A DNA stretch of 64,000 nucleotides, taken from NCBI RefSeq assembly GCF_900104065.1, contig NZ_FNLC01000003.1:62001-126000 (forward strand), read 5' to 3'. Made by a program: the position numbers and the translations under genes. This stretch comes from Natronobacterium texcoconense. Lineage in GTDB: Archaea > Halobacteriota > Halobacteria > Halobacteriales > Natrialbaceae. This document shows, piece after piece, positions 34,534 to 44,499 of this stretch (positions are counted from its first letter, which is position 1; every line of letters begins with the position of its first letter). Below the pieces are notes generated by a model. The model saw only the letters and a program-made list of their open reading frames with translations, did no database searches and had not been told where the DNA came from.

Positions 34534-35403
34534 TCAGTCTCGAGACGGATCCGGCTCCGGACTCGTCACGAACTCGAGTAACTCGTCGGGGTCGGTCTCG
34601 AGGCCCTGCCGGGAGAAGAAACTCGCGACGTTCTCGCAGTCGCGCTCTAAGAAGTCGCGGCTGTTGGGGTGGTGGACGGTGACGGCCTGGCCGACGTCGA
34701 TGATCACGAGTTGCCCTTCGTCGAAGACGACGTTGTACTCGCTCAGGTCGCCGTGGATGATCCCGGCGGAGTAGAGCCGACGCATGTACTCGCGCATGAC
34801 CTCGTAGGCCGTCTCGGGGTTCTCGATGTGGACCTCGCCGAGTCGCTTTGCGCGGCCCTCCTCGTTACCGATGTACTCCATCACGAGGACGTTACGCTCG
34901 GCGGCGATCGGTTCCGGGACACGGACGCCGGCCTTCTGTGCCCGCCGGAGGTTCGCGAGTTCCTTCTTCGTCCAAGCGAGCACGACGTCTTTCTTCTTGC
35001 CGCCCAGTCCTTCGAACCGTGGGTCGCCCTCGAGGTAGTCGCGCATCTGCCGGAAGTTCGAGGCGTTGATCCGGTAGACTTTGACCGCGACCTCGCGGCC
35101 GTCGCCCTGCGCGTGATAGACGTTAGCCTCCTTGCCCGTCGACAGCGGGCCGCCGAAGGCCTCGACGTAGCCGTCCTGGACGAGTTTGTACAGTGCTGCC
35201 AACGTTGCGTCGTCGAACACCGACTGCTCGACCTTGAACTGGTCGGCGTCTTTGATTCGCTCCTCGAACTGCTCGAACTTCCGATCGCGTTTGCGAGCGA
35301 TCCGATCGGCCTCGGTGTCCGTGACGTCGATCTCTTCCCACTCGTCGCCTGGCGTCTCGGCTTCCTCGAGGTCGACCAGACCGTATTCCGTTCCCTGTCC
35401 CAT
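34534..35403 (-). CDS. rio1: RIO1-type serine protein kinase
   Basis: 289-residue atypical kinase/ATPase of ribosome small-subunit maturation. The P-loop is STGKEANVYHA, the catalytic loop HGDLSEYNVVF and the metal-binding loop IIDVGQAVTVHHP, all diagnostic for RIO1. An N-terminal acidic extension (about 1-45) precedes the RIO domain. First gene of a two-gene operon with the RNA ligase. Active-site residues are intact. Confidence 0.95.
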   Translation of the reverse strand: MGQGTEYGLVDLEEAETPGDEWEEIDVTDTEADRIARKRDRKFEQFEERIKDADQFKVEQSVFDDATLAALYKLVQDGYVEAFGGPLSTGKEANVYHAQGDGREVAVKVYRINASNFRQMRDYLEGDPRFEGLGGKKKDVVLAWTKKELANLRRAQKAGVRVPEPIAAERNVLVMEYIGNEEGRAKRLGEVHIENPETAYEVMREYMRRLYSAGIIHGDLSEYNVVFDEGQLVIIDVGQAVTVHHPNSRDFLERDCENVASFFSRQGLETDPDELLEFVTSPEPDPSRD

Positions 35404-35663
35404 CTAGGCGCGTCTACGGACTGGGTGCGGGTAAAGACTGGGTATCGTTCGATCGACAGCGAACACAGTCGTCGACACCGATACGTCGAAAGCCCTCGTC
35501 TCTCTCGAGACAGCCTCGCCGTTTCAGTCCACCAGGCGTCGGAAAGTGAATCGGTAGGAACACCCATTGGGCGGCCCCGTCGACGCCCGCCCTTTTTCTC
35601 GGCGTCGGTGGTAGCCCGGAGCATGACCGAATCGGACGCGACTCAGACGACGAGGGCAAAACC

Positions 35664-36032
35664 GTGACCGAGTACGACGTGACCCTCGAGTGGCCGGACG
35701 GCCGAACCGAGACGGTCGCGGTCGATCCACGGGAGACGGTGCTCGAGGTAGCGCTACGGCAGGGAATTCGACTGCCGTACGACTGCCGAGAGGGGACCTG
35801 TATCACCTGCGTCGGCCGGGTTCTCGCGGCCGGCGAGGATGATACCCCCGACGCGGAGGAAGCAGTCGACGCCGCCGACGTGTTCGACTATCGACGCCAG
35901 CCCAGGGCGCTCACCGAGCGCGAGCGAGCGGACGGCTACGTCCTGCTGTGTATCGCCGTACCGCGGGACGACTGCCGCGTCGCGGTCGGGCCGATGGTTC
36001 GTGCCGAAGTGGGCGACAGTCCGTGGAGCTAA
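35664..36032 (+). CDS. [2Fe-2S] ferredoxin
   Basis: 122-residue plant/halobacterial-type ferredoxin. Cluster ligands are C41, C46 and C49 in CREGTCITC and C96 in YVLLCIAV. It carries an acidic insertion (about 57-70) as in halophilic ferredoxins. The start is a GTG at 35664 (MTEYDVTLEWPDG), since no in-frame ATG is close. Electron carrier; the partner is not indicated by the neighbours. Ends 60 bp before ligA. Confidence 0.9.
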   Translation: MTEYDVTLEWPDGRTETVAVDPRETVLEVALRQGIRLPYDCREGTCITCVGRVLAAGEDDTPDAEEAVDAADVFDYRRQPRALTERERADGYVLLCIAVPRDDCRVAVGPMVRAEVGDSPWS

Positions 36033-36056
36033 CCCGCGGTCGGCCGACTACAGTAA

Positions 36057-38186
<2,130 letters not shown>

Positions 38187-38262
38187 CAGCACCAGCTACG
38201 TCTCACAGCTACGAGCGAGTACCCGGCGAACGTTTGTCCGCAGCCGCCTGTAATACGTGCGT

Positions 38263-38538
38263 ATGTCGAACGCGGATACGAACAGCGGGTCAGATCCCGA
38301 AAAGACGAATATCAACATCAGACTCACGGAAACCTTCCTCGAGGACATCGACGCAACGTGGAAAGAAGAGGGGTACAACAGTCGCAGCGAGTTCATCCGC
38401 GACGCACTCCGGGACGCCGTTCGTCATCCGGAGCTAACGCGTGAAAGCTGGAAAGAGATCGCAGCCGTAGAACACGCACGGCGGACCGGCGAGAGCGAGA
38501 CGTTCACGCGCGACGAGATTCTCGGCGACGATGAGTGA
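38263..38538 (+). CDS. ribbon-helix-helix antitoxin-like protein
   Basis: 91-residue protein with an RHH/CopG fold: beta strand TNINIRLTETFLEDID, then EEGYNSRSEFIRDALRDAV. The acidic tail after residue 65 (SETFTRDEILGDDE) is of the type that neutralises a toxin. The gene overlaps the start of a RelE-like gene by 8 bp, the usual antitoxin-toxin order. The ATG at 38263 is preferred to a GTG six bases upstream. Because the toxin is interrupted, it may now act only as a DNA-binding repressor. Confidence 0.85.
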   Translation: MSNADTNSGSDPEKTNINIRLTETFLEDIDATWKEEGYNSRSEFIRDALRDAVRHPELTRESWKEIAAVEHARRTGESETFTRDEILGDDE

Positions 38539-38812
38539 GGAGTGAACCTGGCAGTTCCGAGCACCTGCAAAGCGGACGTACGACGACCTCGAAGATCACG
38601 CTAAAGACCGTATCGCGGACAAGTTAGACGAAATCGTCACCGACCAACGGCGTGATCCGGACGACTATCTCGAGCCACTGACCGGCGTTCCACATTCAAA
38701 GCTTCGTATCGGACAGTTCCGGCTCGGTGCTTCGTGCGATCATGAGCAGAAAATTCTCGACATCTACACTATCGAGCGCCGTAGCGGTGCGTACAAGCCA
38801 GGCGACGACTGA
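38531..38812 (+). pseudogene. RelE/ParE-like toxin with in-frame stop at codon 5
   Basis: The ATG at 38531 overlaps the antitoxin. Codons read M-S-E-E, then TGA at 38543-38545 where homologues have Trp, then an intact 88-codon frame: TWQFRAPAKRTYDDLEDHAK, the core SKLRIGQFRLGA, and the basic tail IERRSGAYKPGDD. Total 94 codons, normal RelE size. RelE/ParE toxins cleave ribosome-bound mRNA or block gyrase; this one cannot be made full length unless the stop is read through. A single G-to-A change explains the lesion. Confidence 0.85.
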
Positions 38813-38859
38813 TAGCCGACGACTACTCCGTGAAGGCGAAAGGAGAGACAATCCGTCAA

Positions 38860-39042
38860 TTACTCTTCGCTCGCTATCTGCCGGCCACTCTTCGCGCGTA
38901 ATTGGGCGTCGATGGCGATGTCGTTGTGGAGTCGGTTCTCCTTACAACTGCCGAACCGGTCGACGTACTGCTCGATTGACCGTTGAGAGTGCCCGTCCTC
39001 AAAGTCACAGAGTAATGCGACGACGGACAGACGAAGTGCGAT
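38860..39042 (-). pseudogene. truncated open frame beside the ligA 3' duplicate
   Basis: A minus-strand frame giving VVALLCDFEDGHSQRSIEQY, then VDRFGSCKENRLHNDIAI and ending RQIASEE at 38860. It looks protein-like rather than like a GC shadow, but it has no start codon and its 5' end runs into the duplicated ligA tail at 39039. It could be the C-terminal remnant of a gene brought in with the insertion. Family not recognised. The rest of 38813-39175 holds nothing else that I can support. Confidence 0.35.
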
Positions 39043-39100
39043 CGTCGACGAAGACGAGTTCCGGGAGTTGCTGGCGGAGTACGGGATCGACCTCGAGTAG
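39039..39100 (+). repeat. second copy of the ligA 3' end
   Basis: 62 bp aligning without gaps to 38125-38186 with 55 identities, in the same reading frame: VDEDEFRELLAEYGIDLE then TAG, versus [18 protein letters not shown] in ligA. Several differences are silent, so it comes from a related ligA allele rather than a recent copy. Confidence 0.85.
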
Positions 39101-39175
39101 GGTCGAACAGCGGAGCACTGGAGCAGACGTGTAAAGAGAACAAGTTTTTATTCGAACCTATTCGAATCCGGGACT

Positions 39176-39928
39176 ATGCCCTCCCTGTCGGATTCGTTCT
39201 CGCCACTCCAGCGCGATCTGTTCATCGCCGCTCTGGCGATCGTACTCGTTACCGCTCCGTTCTGGTTCGGCGTCTTTGGTTTCGGCGAGCCAGTCGCGAC
39301 CTACGAGCAAGCGGAAGTTATCGTCGACGACGAGACCGTCGAGTTCGAGGGCGATCCATCGTACGGTTCCGTCCCGATCAGCGAGGACATCGCCTGTTCG
39401 GGCAGCATACTGTACGAGACACGGACCTGTGCCTTCGAGGCACAGCTCACCGACAACGAAACCGTACCGACCGGTATCAGAACATCAGGAACAGCAACTC
39501 ATGGATTCTCATACGAAGAGTATCGATACGCTCGCGTCGACGGCGGAGTGTATGAAACGACGTATACGGTCGAAGAAGACCCTCCGGACGACATGAACCA
39601 GGTGCACGTCGACCTCAAGCCGGCCGATCCAGACGACGTTCTCGAGTCGGTCTCGATCGATGCCGAGCGCAGTACGCTCTCCGAGGTCGTCCGTGAAACG
39701 CTCGAGACCGGTAAAGCGGAAACCCGCGGTGAAGTCGACGTACCGGAGACGCCGATCGCAACCGACGACGGCTACTATCGCGTGTATCAATCAGGGACGA
39801 CCCAGCCATCACAGCGAGACGAGGCAGTACGGAGTCTCGCATGGTTCGGCGGACCAGTCGTCGGATTATTGCTCTTCTATCACCTCTCCGGGCGGATAAC
39901 GTACGTCGATCGCGTGAAACGGGACTGA
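39176..39928 (+). CDS. membrane-anchored hypothetical protein
   Basis: 250 residues with a helix near each end (about 15-36, LFIAALAIVLVTAPFWFG; about 222-240, FGGPVVGLLLFYHLSG) and a central acidic, beta-rich domain of about 180 residues, probably outside the cell. Two Cys (in IACSGSIL and TRTCAFEA) could form a disulphide. TTTTTATTCG at 39145-39154 is a TATA box about 25 bp before the ATG, giving an almost leaderless message. No family recognised. Confidence 0.72.
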   Translation: MPSLSDSFSPLQRDLFIAALAIVLVTAPFWFGVFGFGEPVATYEQAEVIVDDETVEFEGDPSYGSVPISEDIACSGSILYETRTCAFEAQLTDNETVPTGIRTSGTATHGFSYEEYRYARVDGGVYETTYTVEEDPPDDMNQVHVDLKPADPDDVLESVSIDAERSTLSEVVRETLETGKAETRGEVDVPETPIATDDGYYRVYQSGTTQPSQRDEAVRSLAWFGGPVVGLLLFYHLSGRITYVDRVKRD

Positions 39929-39974
39929 GCCGTCGGCCGGGAATATTTTTCCTGCGCGCCCCCGTGTCTCCCGT

Positions 39975-40283
39975 ATGGCCGATCCCGACCTCGTCCTCTA
40001 CGAACTCGCGGGCTGTCCGTACTGCATGAAAGTTCGGCGGGCACTCGAGGACCTCGGACTCGAGTACGAGTCCCGCTCCGTCCCTCGAGCCCGGAACGAC
40101 CGGACCGCCGTCTACGAGACGAGCGGACAGTACGGCGTGCCGGTACTCGTCGATCACACGAACGACGTGGAGGGAATGCCGGAGAGTGACGACATCGTCG
40201 CGTACCTCTACGAGGAGTACGGCGACGGTCAGGAGCCGCCGCCGTCGGGACTGGTCGGACGACTGCTAACGCGGCTGTTATAG
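39975..40283 (+). CDS. glutaredoxin/GST N-terminal domain protein
   Basis: 102-residue thioredoxin-fold protein. The redox motif CPYC (residues 14-17 in YELAGCPYCMKVRRAL) and the cis-Pro region YGVPVLVDH are intact, followed by PESDDIVAYLYEEYG as in GST N-terminal domains. Likely a thiol-disulphide oxidoreductase; haloarchaea use gamma-glutamylcysteine rather than glutathione. Its TAG stop is formed by the left end of a palindromic 84-bp element. Confidence 0.88.
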   Translation: MADPDLVLYELAGCPYCMKVRRALEDLGLEYESRSVPRARNDRTAVYETSGQYGVPVLVDHTNDVEGMPESDDIVAYLYEEYGDGQEPPPSGLVGRLLTRLL

Positions 40284-40362
40284 TAACAACTGAAACTGTT
40301 TGCACACCGATCGCACCGCTATCGTACGATCGGGTGCGCACTGACTGTCAGTGGCTACTATA
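40279..40362. repeat. 84-bp palindromic element, family 1, copy 2 (inverted)
   Basis: Starts TATAGTAACAACTG and ends CAGTGGCTACTATA, the reverse orientation of copies at 2108-2191 and 46859-46942. It supplies the TAG stop of the plus-strand glutaredoxin-like gene and the TAG stop of the minus-strand ArsA-like gene, filling the whole convergent gap. Confidence 0.88.
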
Positions 40363-41359
40363 GACGGCGTTCGGCGGGCAACTGCTCTGCGATCGACCAC
40401 ACCGCCTCGAGCCCCTGCACTTCCCCCTCGAGTTCGGGCAACGTGACGACCTCGAGGTCCGGAAACGTCTCCCGGATCTCGGCAACGCGTTCCTCGTGGC
40501 GCTGCCGGCGCGACTCGCACCGACTGCAGCCGTCGGTCGGGTCCTCGAGCACCCGGTTGACGACGAGTCGCTCGATGGGGACCTCGTCCTCGCGGAGCTG
40601 AGCGACGAGTCGCTCGGTCTCGGCGATGGCCATCCCCTCGGGGACTGTGACGACGCGGAACTCGGTCCGTTCGGGGTCGGTGATCAGGTCGCGGGCGCGC
40701 TCGAGTCGGGCCTGGAACGCCGCGAGGTCGTCCTCGTCGTCGCCCTCGGTTGCCATCGCGGACATCGGACCGAGGACGGCGGTTCGTGCGGCGGTTCCGA
40801 TCCGGCGAACCTGACCACGCAGCGAGCGGGTCGTCTCGAGTGCGAGCCCCATCACCTCGGGCGTGTCGAACAGCCGCAGTGTGTGGCCCGTCGGTGCGGT
40901 GTCGAAGACGACGACGTCCCAGCGGTCGGTCTCGACGTACTCGACGAGCAGGTCCAGTGCGGCGAGTTCGTCGCCACCAGCCGGCGTCCCCGCGGCGAAG
41001 ATCCGCTCGACCTCCTCGTCGGTGAGGCGAATGCCGGCGCCACGGAGGTCCGAGGCCAGCGCTGTCGCCAGTTTCTCGTATCGCTTCGCTCGAGTGTCGG
41101 GATCGATCTCGGCCGCCCAGAGTTCGCCCGCCCAGGTCGTCGCATCCGGCTCTGGATCGATGGCTTCGAACGACTCGTCGCCGATTTCGGCCGGTTCCGG
41201 ACCGAGATCGATCTCGAGCGAGTCGGAAAGGGAGTGTGCGGGGTCGGTCGAGACGACCAGTGTCTCGTGGCCGGCGTCGGCCAGTGAGAGAGCGGTCGCG
41301 GCCGCACAGGTCGTCTTCCCGACGCCGCCTTTCCCGCCGTAGAAGAGACAGGTGGTCAT
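40358..41359 (-). CDS. ArsA/GET3-family ATPase
   Basis: 333-residue P-loop ATPase of the ArsA/TRC40 group. The deviant Walker A is GGKGGVGKTTCAAA (residues 9-22) with the signature lysine, switch I STDPAHSLSD and Walker B VVFDTAPTGHTLRL. A CSRC pair sits late in the protein (DGCSRCESRRQRHEE), like the Cys pair used for dimerisation in Get3-type proteins. It may target tail-anchored membrane proteins; an arsenite role is unlikely because no arsenite permease is nearby. Confidence 0.9.
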   Translation of the reverse strand: MTTCLFYGGKGGVGKTTCAAATALSLADAGHETLVVSTDPAHSLSDSLEIDLGPEPAEIGDESFEAIDPEPDATTWAGELWAAEIDPDTRAKRYEKLATALASDLRGAGIRLTDEEVERIFAAGTPAGGDELAALDLLVEYVETDRWDVVVFDTAPTGHTLRLFDTPEVMGLALETTRSLRGQVRRIGTAARTAVLGPMSAMATEGDDEDDLAAFQARLERARDLITDPERTEFRVVTVPEGMAIAETERLVAQLREDEVPIERLVVNRVLEDPTDGCSRCESRRQRHEERVAEIRETFPDLEVVTLPELEGEVQGLEAVWSIAEQLPAERRL

Positions 41360-41432
41360 TCGGACTCGAGTACGACCGAGAGCGCCCTAAACGTCCGGTC
41401 CGGTTGCAGTGAGTGTTACGTCGTCCGTACCG

Positions 41433-42095
41433 TTACCCTTCGATCGGTTGCTGGGAGCGTGGACCGGACGAGTCACCGCGATTGGTACTCGACCAGTGGT
41501 CGACCATCGCACCGATGCCGAGAAAGAGGACGAGGAAACCGAGTACGAAGTTGACCAGTGGAATGTTGACGACGAGCGCGCCGACCACGAGCGCCAACCA
41601 GAGGTTCGCCTCGCCGCCCCTGATTTTCCGGAGCAGGTACGAGCCGACGACGATCGTTCCGATCGTCGAGCCGACGTAGAGGAACAACACTCCGGCGAAG
41701 AAGGCAATCATGAGAAGCAATACGATCGGCTCCGGCACACCCAGTTCGACGAGTATGAGGACTACGAACATCAGGAAGAAGATGCCGACGAACCCGATAA
41801 CGATCGATCCGAACCCGAGCGCCACCGATCGAATCGGTCGATCGAAGCTTCGCTGTTCGATCGCACGGACGTACGACCCGGAACGAATCACTTCCGAGAC
41901 GACCAGTACGATGAGCCCGAACGCGATACTGAACGCGACGTAAACCACGTACATGACGACCGCGAGAACGGCGAGGGCAGCGAGTCCCGCTTCGGGCGAC
42001 ACTGGTTCGGGCTCGGCCTGTGCGAGGACAGTCGTGGGAATCAGCGTCAACAGGACAAGCACCGAGACGAGCGCGTGACGGAGAGGGCCGAACAT
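41433..42095 (-). CDS. polytopic membrane protein with signal peptide (DUF8173-like)
   Basis: 220 residues: a signal-like N-terminus (LRHALVSVLVLLTLIPTTVL then AQAEPEP) and four to five helices, with FDRPIRSVALGFGSIVIGFV and GSYLLRKIRGGEANLWLA between them. The arrangement resembles haloarchaeal bactofilin-associated/DUF8173 membrane proteins. Function unknown. It lies between the ArsA-like gene and the ABC exporter on the same strand with gaps of 73 and 88 bp. Confidence 0.72.
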   Translation of the reverse strand: MFGPLRHALVSVLVLLTLIPTTVLAQAEPEPVSPEAGLAALAVLAVVMYVVYVAFSIAFGLIVLVVSEVIRSGSYVRAIEQRSFDRPIRSVALGFGSIVIGFVGIFFLMFVVLILVELGVPEPIVLLLMIAFFAGVLFLYVGSTIGTIVVGSYLLRKIRGGEANLWLALVVGALVVNIPLVNFVLGFLVLFLGIGAMVDHWSSTNRGDSSGPRSQQPIEG

Positions 42096-42183
42096 AGTCC
42101 GACGTTGACTGAACGATCATTAAATCTTTCCAAGACGTTCGATTGCGGTCATACAGGACGAAAACAGAGAATGCAGAAAGCTC

Positions 42184-43131
42184 CTACAGGTCGACGCGGT
42201 CGAACCGGTAGAGTGCGATCGCGACCGGGACGACGATCCAGAACAGCAGGATCAGGAACGAGAACCAGTCCTGCAGGAAGATCGGTAGCTCGCCGCCGAA
42301 CATCTGTTCGGTGAGATCGACCTGCAGTTCGATCAATTCGACGTCAGTCGCGAGCGTCAGGACGCGACCGTAGGCCTCACCGGGATCCAGGTTGAGGATG
42401 AGATACGTCCAGTCGGGCAAGCGTTCGGCCTGGATCTCTTGACCCTGAATTTCGGCCGTGTAGGAGACGGTATCGAAGAAGAGGAACTCCCGCTGTGCGA
42501 GTTCGTTGAAGACGGTCGAGAGCGTGTTCCAGACGACGTAAAACATGACGAATACACCGACCATCGCTCCACCGGCGACGGTCGTCGAACGAGTGACCGA
42601 CGACAGGGAGACCGCGATGCTCGTGTACGCGATGCCGTAGATGATCGACATCGCGAGCAGACCGACGTAGTCGGCGACGTCGAACGTCCCGAGAATACCG
42701 GCGACGACGACGGCAGCGAGGACGAAGCCGACGATCAATGAGACCGAGAGCACCGCGGATCGACCGAGGAGTTTCCCGAGCAACACGTCCTTCCGAGAGT
42801 GAGGCAAAGAGAGCAACACCTTGATGCTGCCGGACTCGCGCTCGCCGGCGATCGACTTCCAGCCGAGTATCAGCGCGATCAGCGGAATGATCAGACGAGT
42901 AATTTCGCTCACGAAGAACACGAGTATCGAGGTCCGCTCCGCCTGGGCAGCGAGGTCTTCACCGAAGTACGAGATAACGCCCGTTACGGTGACCAGCAGC
43001 GTAAAGAAGAAGAGACTCAGTCCCCAGAACATCCACGACCGGATCGAGTCCTGGAAGTCCTTCTTCGCGACGGCACGGATGCTATCGACGTTGATCGAAC
43101 TCGAGGGCGTCGCGTCGGTCTCCGAACTCAT
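42184..43131 (-). CDS. ABC-2 type transporter permease
   Basis: 315-residue permease with six helices and a large extracytoplasmic loop (about 180-265). The N-terminal KDFQDSIRSWMFWGLSLFFF and AGERESGSIKVLLSLPHSRK are typical of ABC-2/NatB/CcmB-like exporters. Its start overlaps the stop of the ATPase gene (ATGA at 43128-43131), so they form one exporter. The cargo is not indicated; haloarchaea have many such pairs. Confidence 0.9.
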   Translation of the reverse strand: MSSETDATPSSSINVDSIRAVAKKDFQDSIRSWMFWGLSLFFFTLLVTVTGVISYFGEDLAAQAERTSILVFFVSEITRLIIPLIALILGWKSIAGERESGSIKVLLSLPHSRKDVLLGKLLGRSAVLSVSLIVGFVLAAVVVAGILGTFDVADYVGLLAMSIIYGIAYTSIAVSLSSVTRSTTVAGGAMVGVFVMFYVVWNTLSTVFNELAQREFLFFDTVSYTAEIQGQEIQAERLPDWTYLILNLDPGEAYGRVLTLATDVELIELQVDLTEQMFGGELPIFLQDWFSFLILLFWIVVPVAIALYRFDRVDL

Positions 43132-44060
43132 CGTGGAGCCACCTCCGAGCCCGTCGTGTACGACTGGAAGACGTCCTCGAGCGACGCCTCCCGCGTCGAG
43201 AAGTCACGGACCTCGATGCCGCGGTCCTCGAGTTCGCCGAGCACCGCCGTCTTCGAGCCGTCGACGGCGATGGCGAGGGTGGTGTCGGCACCGTCGGCGT
43301 TCTCGACCGTCGCGCTCGCGACGTCCCCGAGCGACCGGACGGCCTGTAGCGCGTCGTCGTCGATCCGGTCGACGGTGACGCGAAGCGTCGTCCCGCCCTC
43401 GAGTGAGTCCCGGAGCCCCTCGACGGAGTCGACGGCGACCATCTCGCCGTTCCGGAGGATACCGACGCGGTCGCAGACGGCTTCGACCTGTTCCATGCTG
43501 TGACTCGAGAAGAAGACGGTGGCGCCGCGGTCGTTCTCTGCGCGGACGATTTCGCGCATCTCGCGGGCACCGTTGGGGTCGAGCCCGGTCGAGGGTTCGT
43601 CCAGAATCAATAGGTCGGGTTCGCCGACCAGCGCCATCGCGAGCATGAGCCGCTGGGCCATCCCCTTCGAGTAGCCGCCGGCTTTCTTGTCTGCAGCGTC
43701 GGCGATGCCGACTCGCTCGAGGAGGGCGTCGGTGTCGGCGTCGGCGCCTTTCGATTCGATCGCGAACTCGAGGTGTTCGCGGCCGGTGAGCCGCTCGTAG
43801 ACCTGATAGCCCTCGGGGAGGACGCCGGTCCGCGATCGGATCTCGCGGCTGTTCCCCTGGGCGTCGAGGCCGAGGACCTCGACTCGGCCAGCAGTCGGGC
43901 GGACGAAGTCGAGCAAGACGTTGATCGTCGTCGACTTTCCAGCACCGTTGGGGCCGAGGAAGCCGAACACCTCACCGTCCTCGACCTCGAACGAGAGGTC
44001 CTGGAGAGCGAGGGTCTGACCGTACGATTTGGTCAGTCCGTCGACTGTAATAGCGGGCAT
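43128..44060 (-). CDS. ABC transporter ATP-binding protein
   Basis: 310-residue ATPase. Walker A is GPNGAGKSTT, the signature YSKGMAQRLMLA, and Walker B DLLILDEPSTGLD followed by the H-loop SSHSMEQ. The start at 44060 (MPAITVDGLTKSYGQ) is favoured over 44117 because it begins the first strand of the fold. The C-terminal 90 residues are the accessory domain seen in drug/CcmA-type exporters. Works with the overlapping permease. Confidence 0.93.
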   Translation of the reverse strand: MPAITVDGLTKSYGQTLALQDLSFEVEDGEVFGFLGPNGAGKSTTINVLLDFVRPTAGRVEVLGLDAQGNSREIRSRTGVLPEGYQVYERLTGREHLEFAIESKGADADTDALLERVGIADAADKKAGGYSKGMAQRLMLAMALVGEPDLLILDEPSTGLDPNGAREMREIVRAENDRGATVFFSSHSMEQVEAVCDRVGILRNGEMVAVDSVEGLRDSLEGGTTLRVTVDRIDDDALQAVRSLGDVASATVENADGADTTLAIAVDGSKTAVLGELEDRGIEVRDFSTREASLEDVFQSYTTGSEVAPR

Positions 44061-44147
44061 AGCTGTGTGGTCGTGTCGTTCCCCGATAAGGTTTGTCACT
44101 TCTGCTCGATAATCCACGCTAATCGGCAGATGGAAGGAACGAGCGGC

Positions 44148-44411
44148 CTATATCGGCTCGTTCGGATCGTATCGTTGCGACGTTCGTTCGACCTCCGTCA
44201 CGTATCGCTCGCGTGTCTCCTCGTCGTCAACCCGCTCGAGCTGATTTTCCTCGATCGACTTCGCCGCGGTCACCTTCGAACCGGTCGCAGCCGACGCAGC
44301 GAGTTCTCGGCGATAGACGTACTCGCCGTCTTCGGTGGCGTAGGCCAGCGTGACCAGCCCCTTGTCGTCGTAGTCGCGTTCGACCAGCCAGCAGCGAATC
44401 TTCTCGGTCAT
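44148..44411 (-). CDS. small conserved haloarchaeal protein
   Basis: 87-residue soluble protein starting MTEKIRCWLVERDYDDKGL. Strands at the N-terminus (LVTLAYATEDGEYVYRREL) are followed by a charged helix (ENQLERVDDEETRERYVTEV). The start at 44411 is chosen over one eight codons upstream. It diverges from uvrC with 88 bp between starts. I recognise it only as a conserved type; no function known. Confidence 0.72.
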   Translation of the reverse strand: MTEKIRCWLVERDYDDKGLVTLAYATEDGEYVYRRELAASAATGSKVTAAKSIEENQLERVDDEETRERYVTEVERTSQRYDPNEPI

Positions 44412-44499
44412 ACACGGGTCTGTGGCGTCGAGCACCGAGAAAGTACCGCGTCGGTTCCGATGAGTCAGGCTGAAACCCGTTGCCTCCCTAGGGCCGCCG

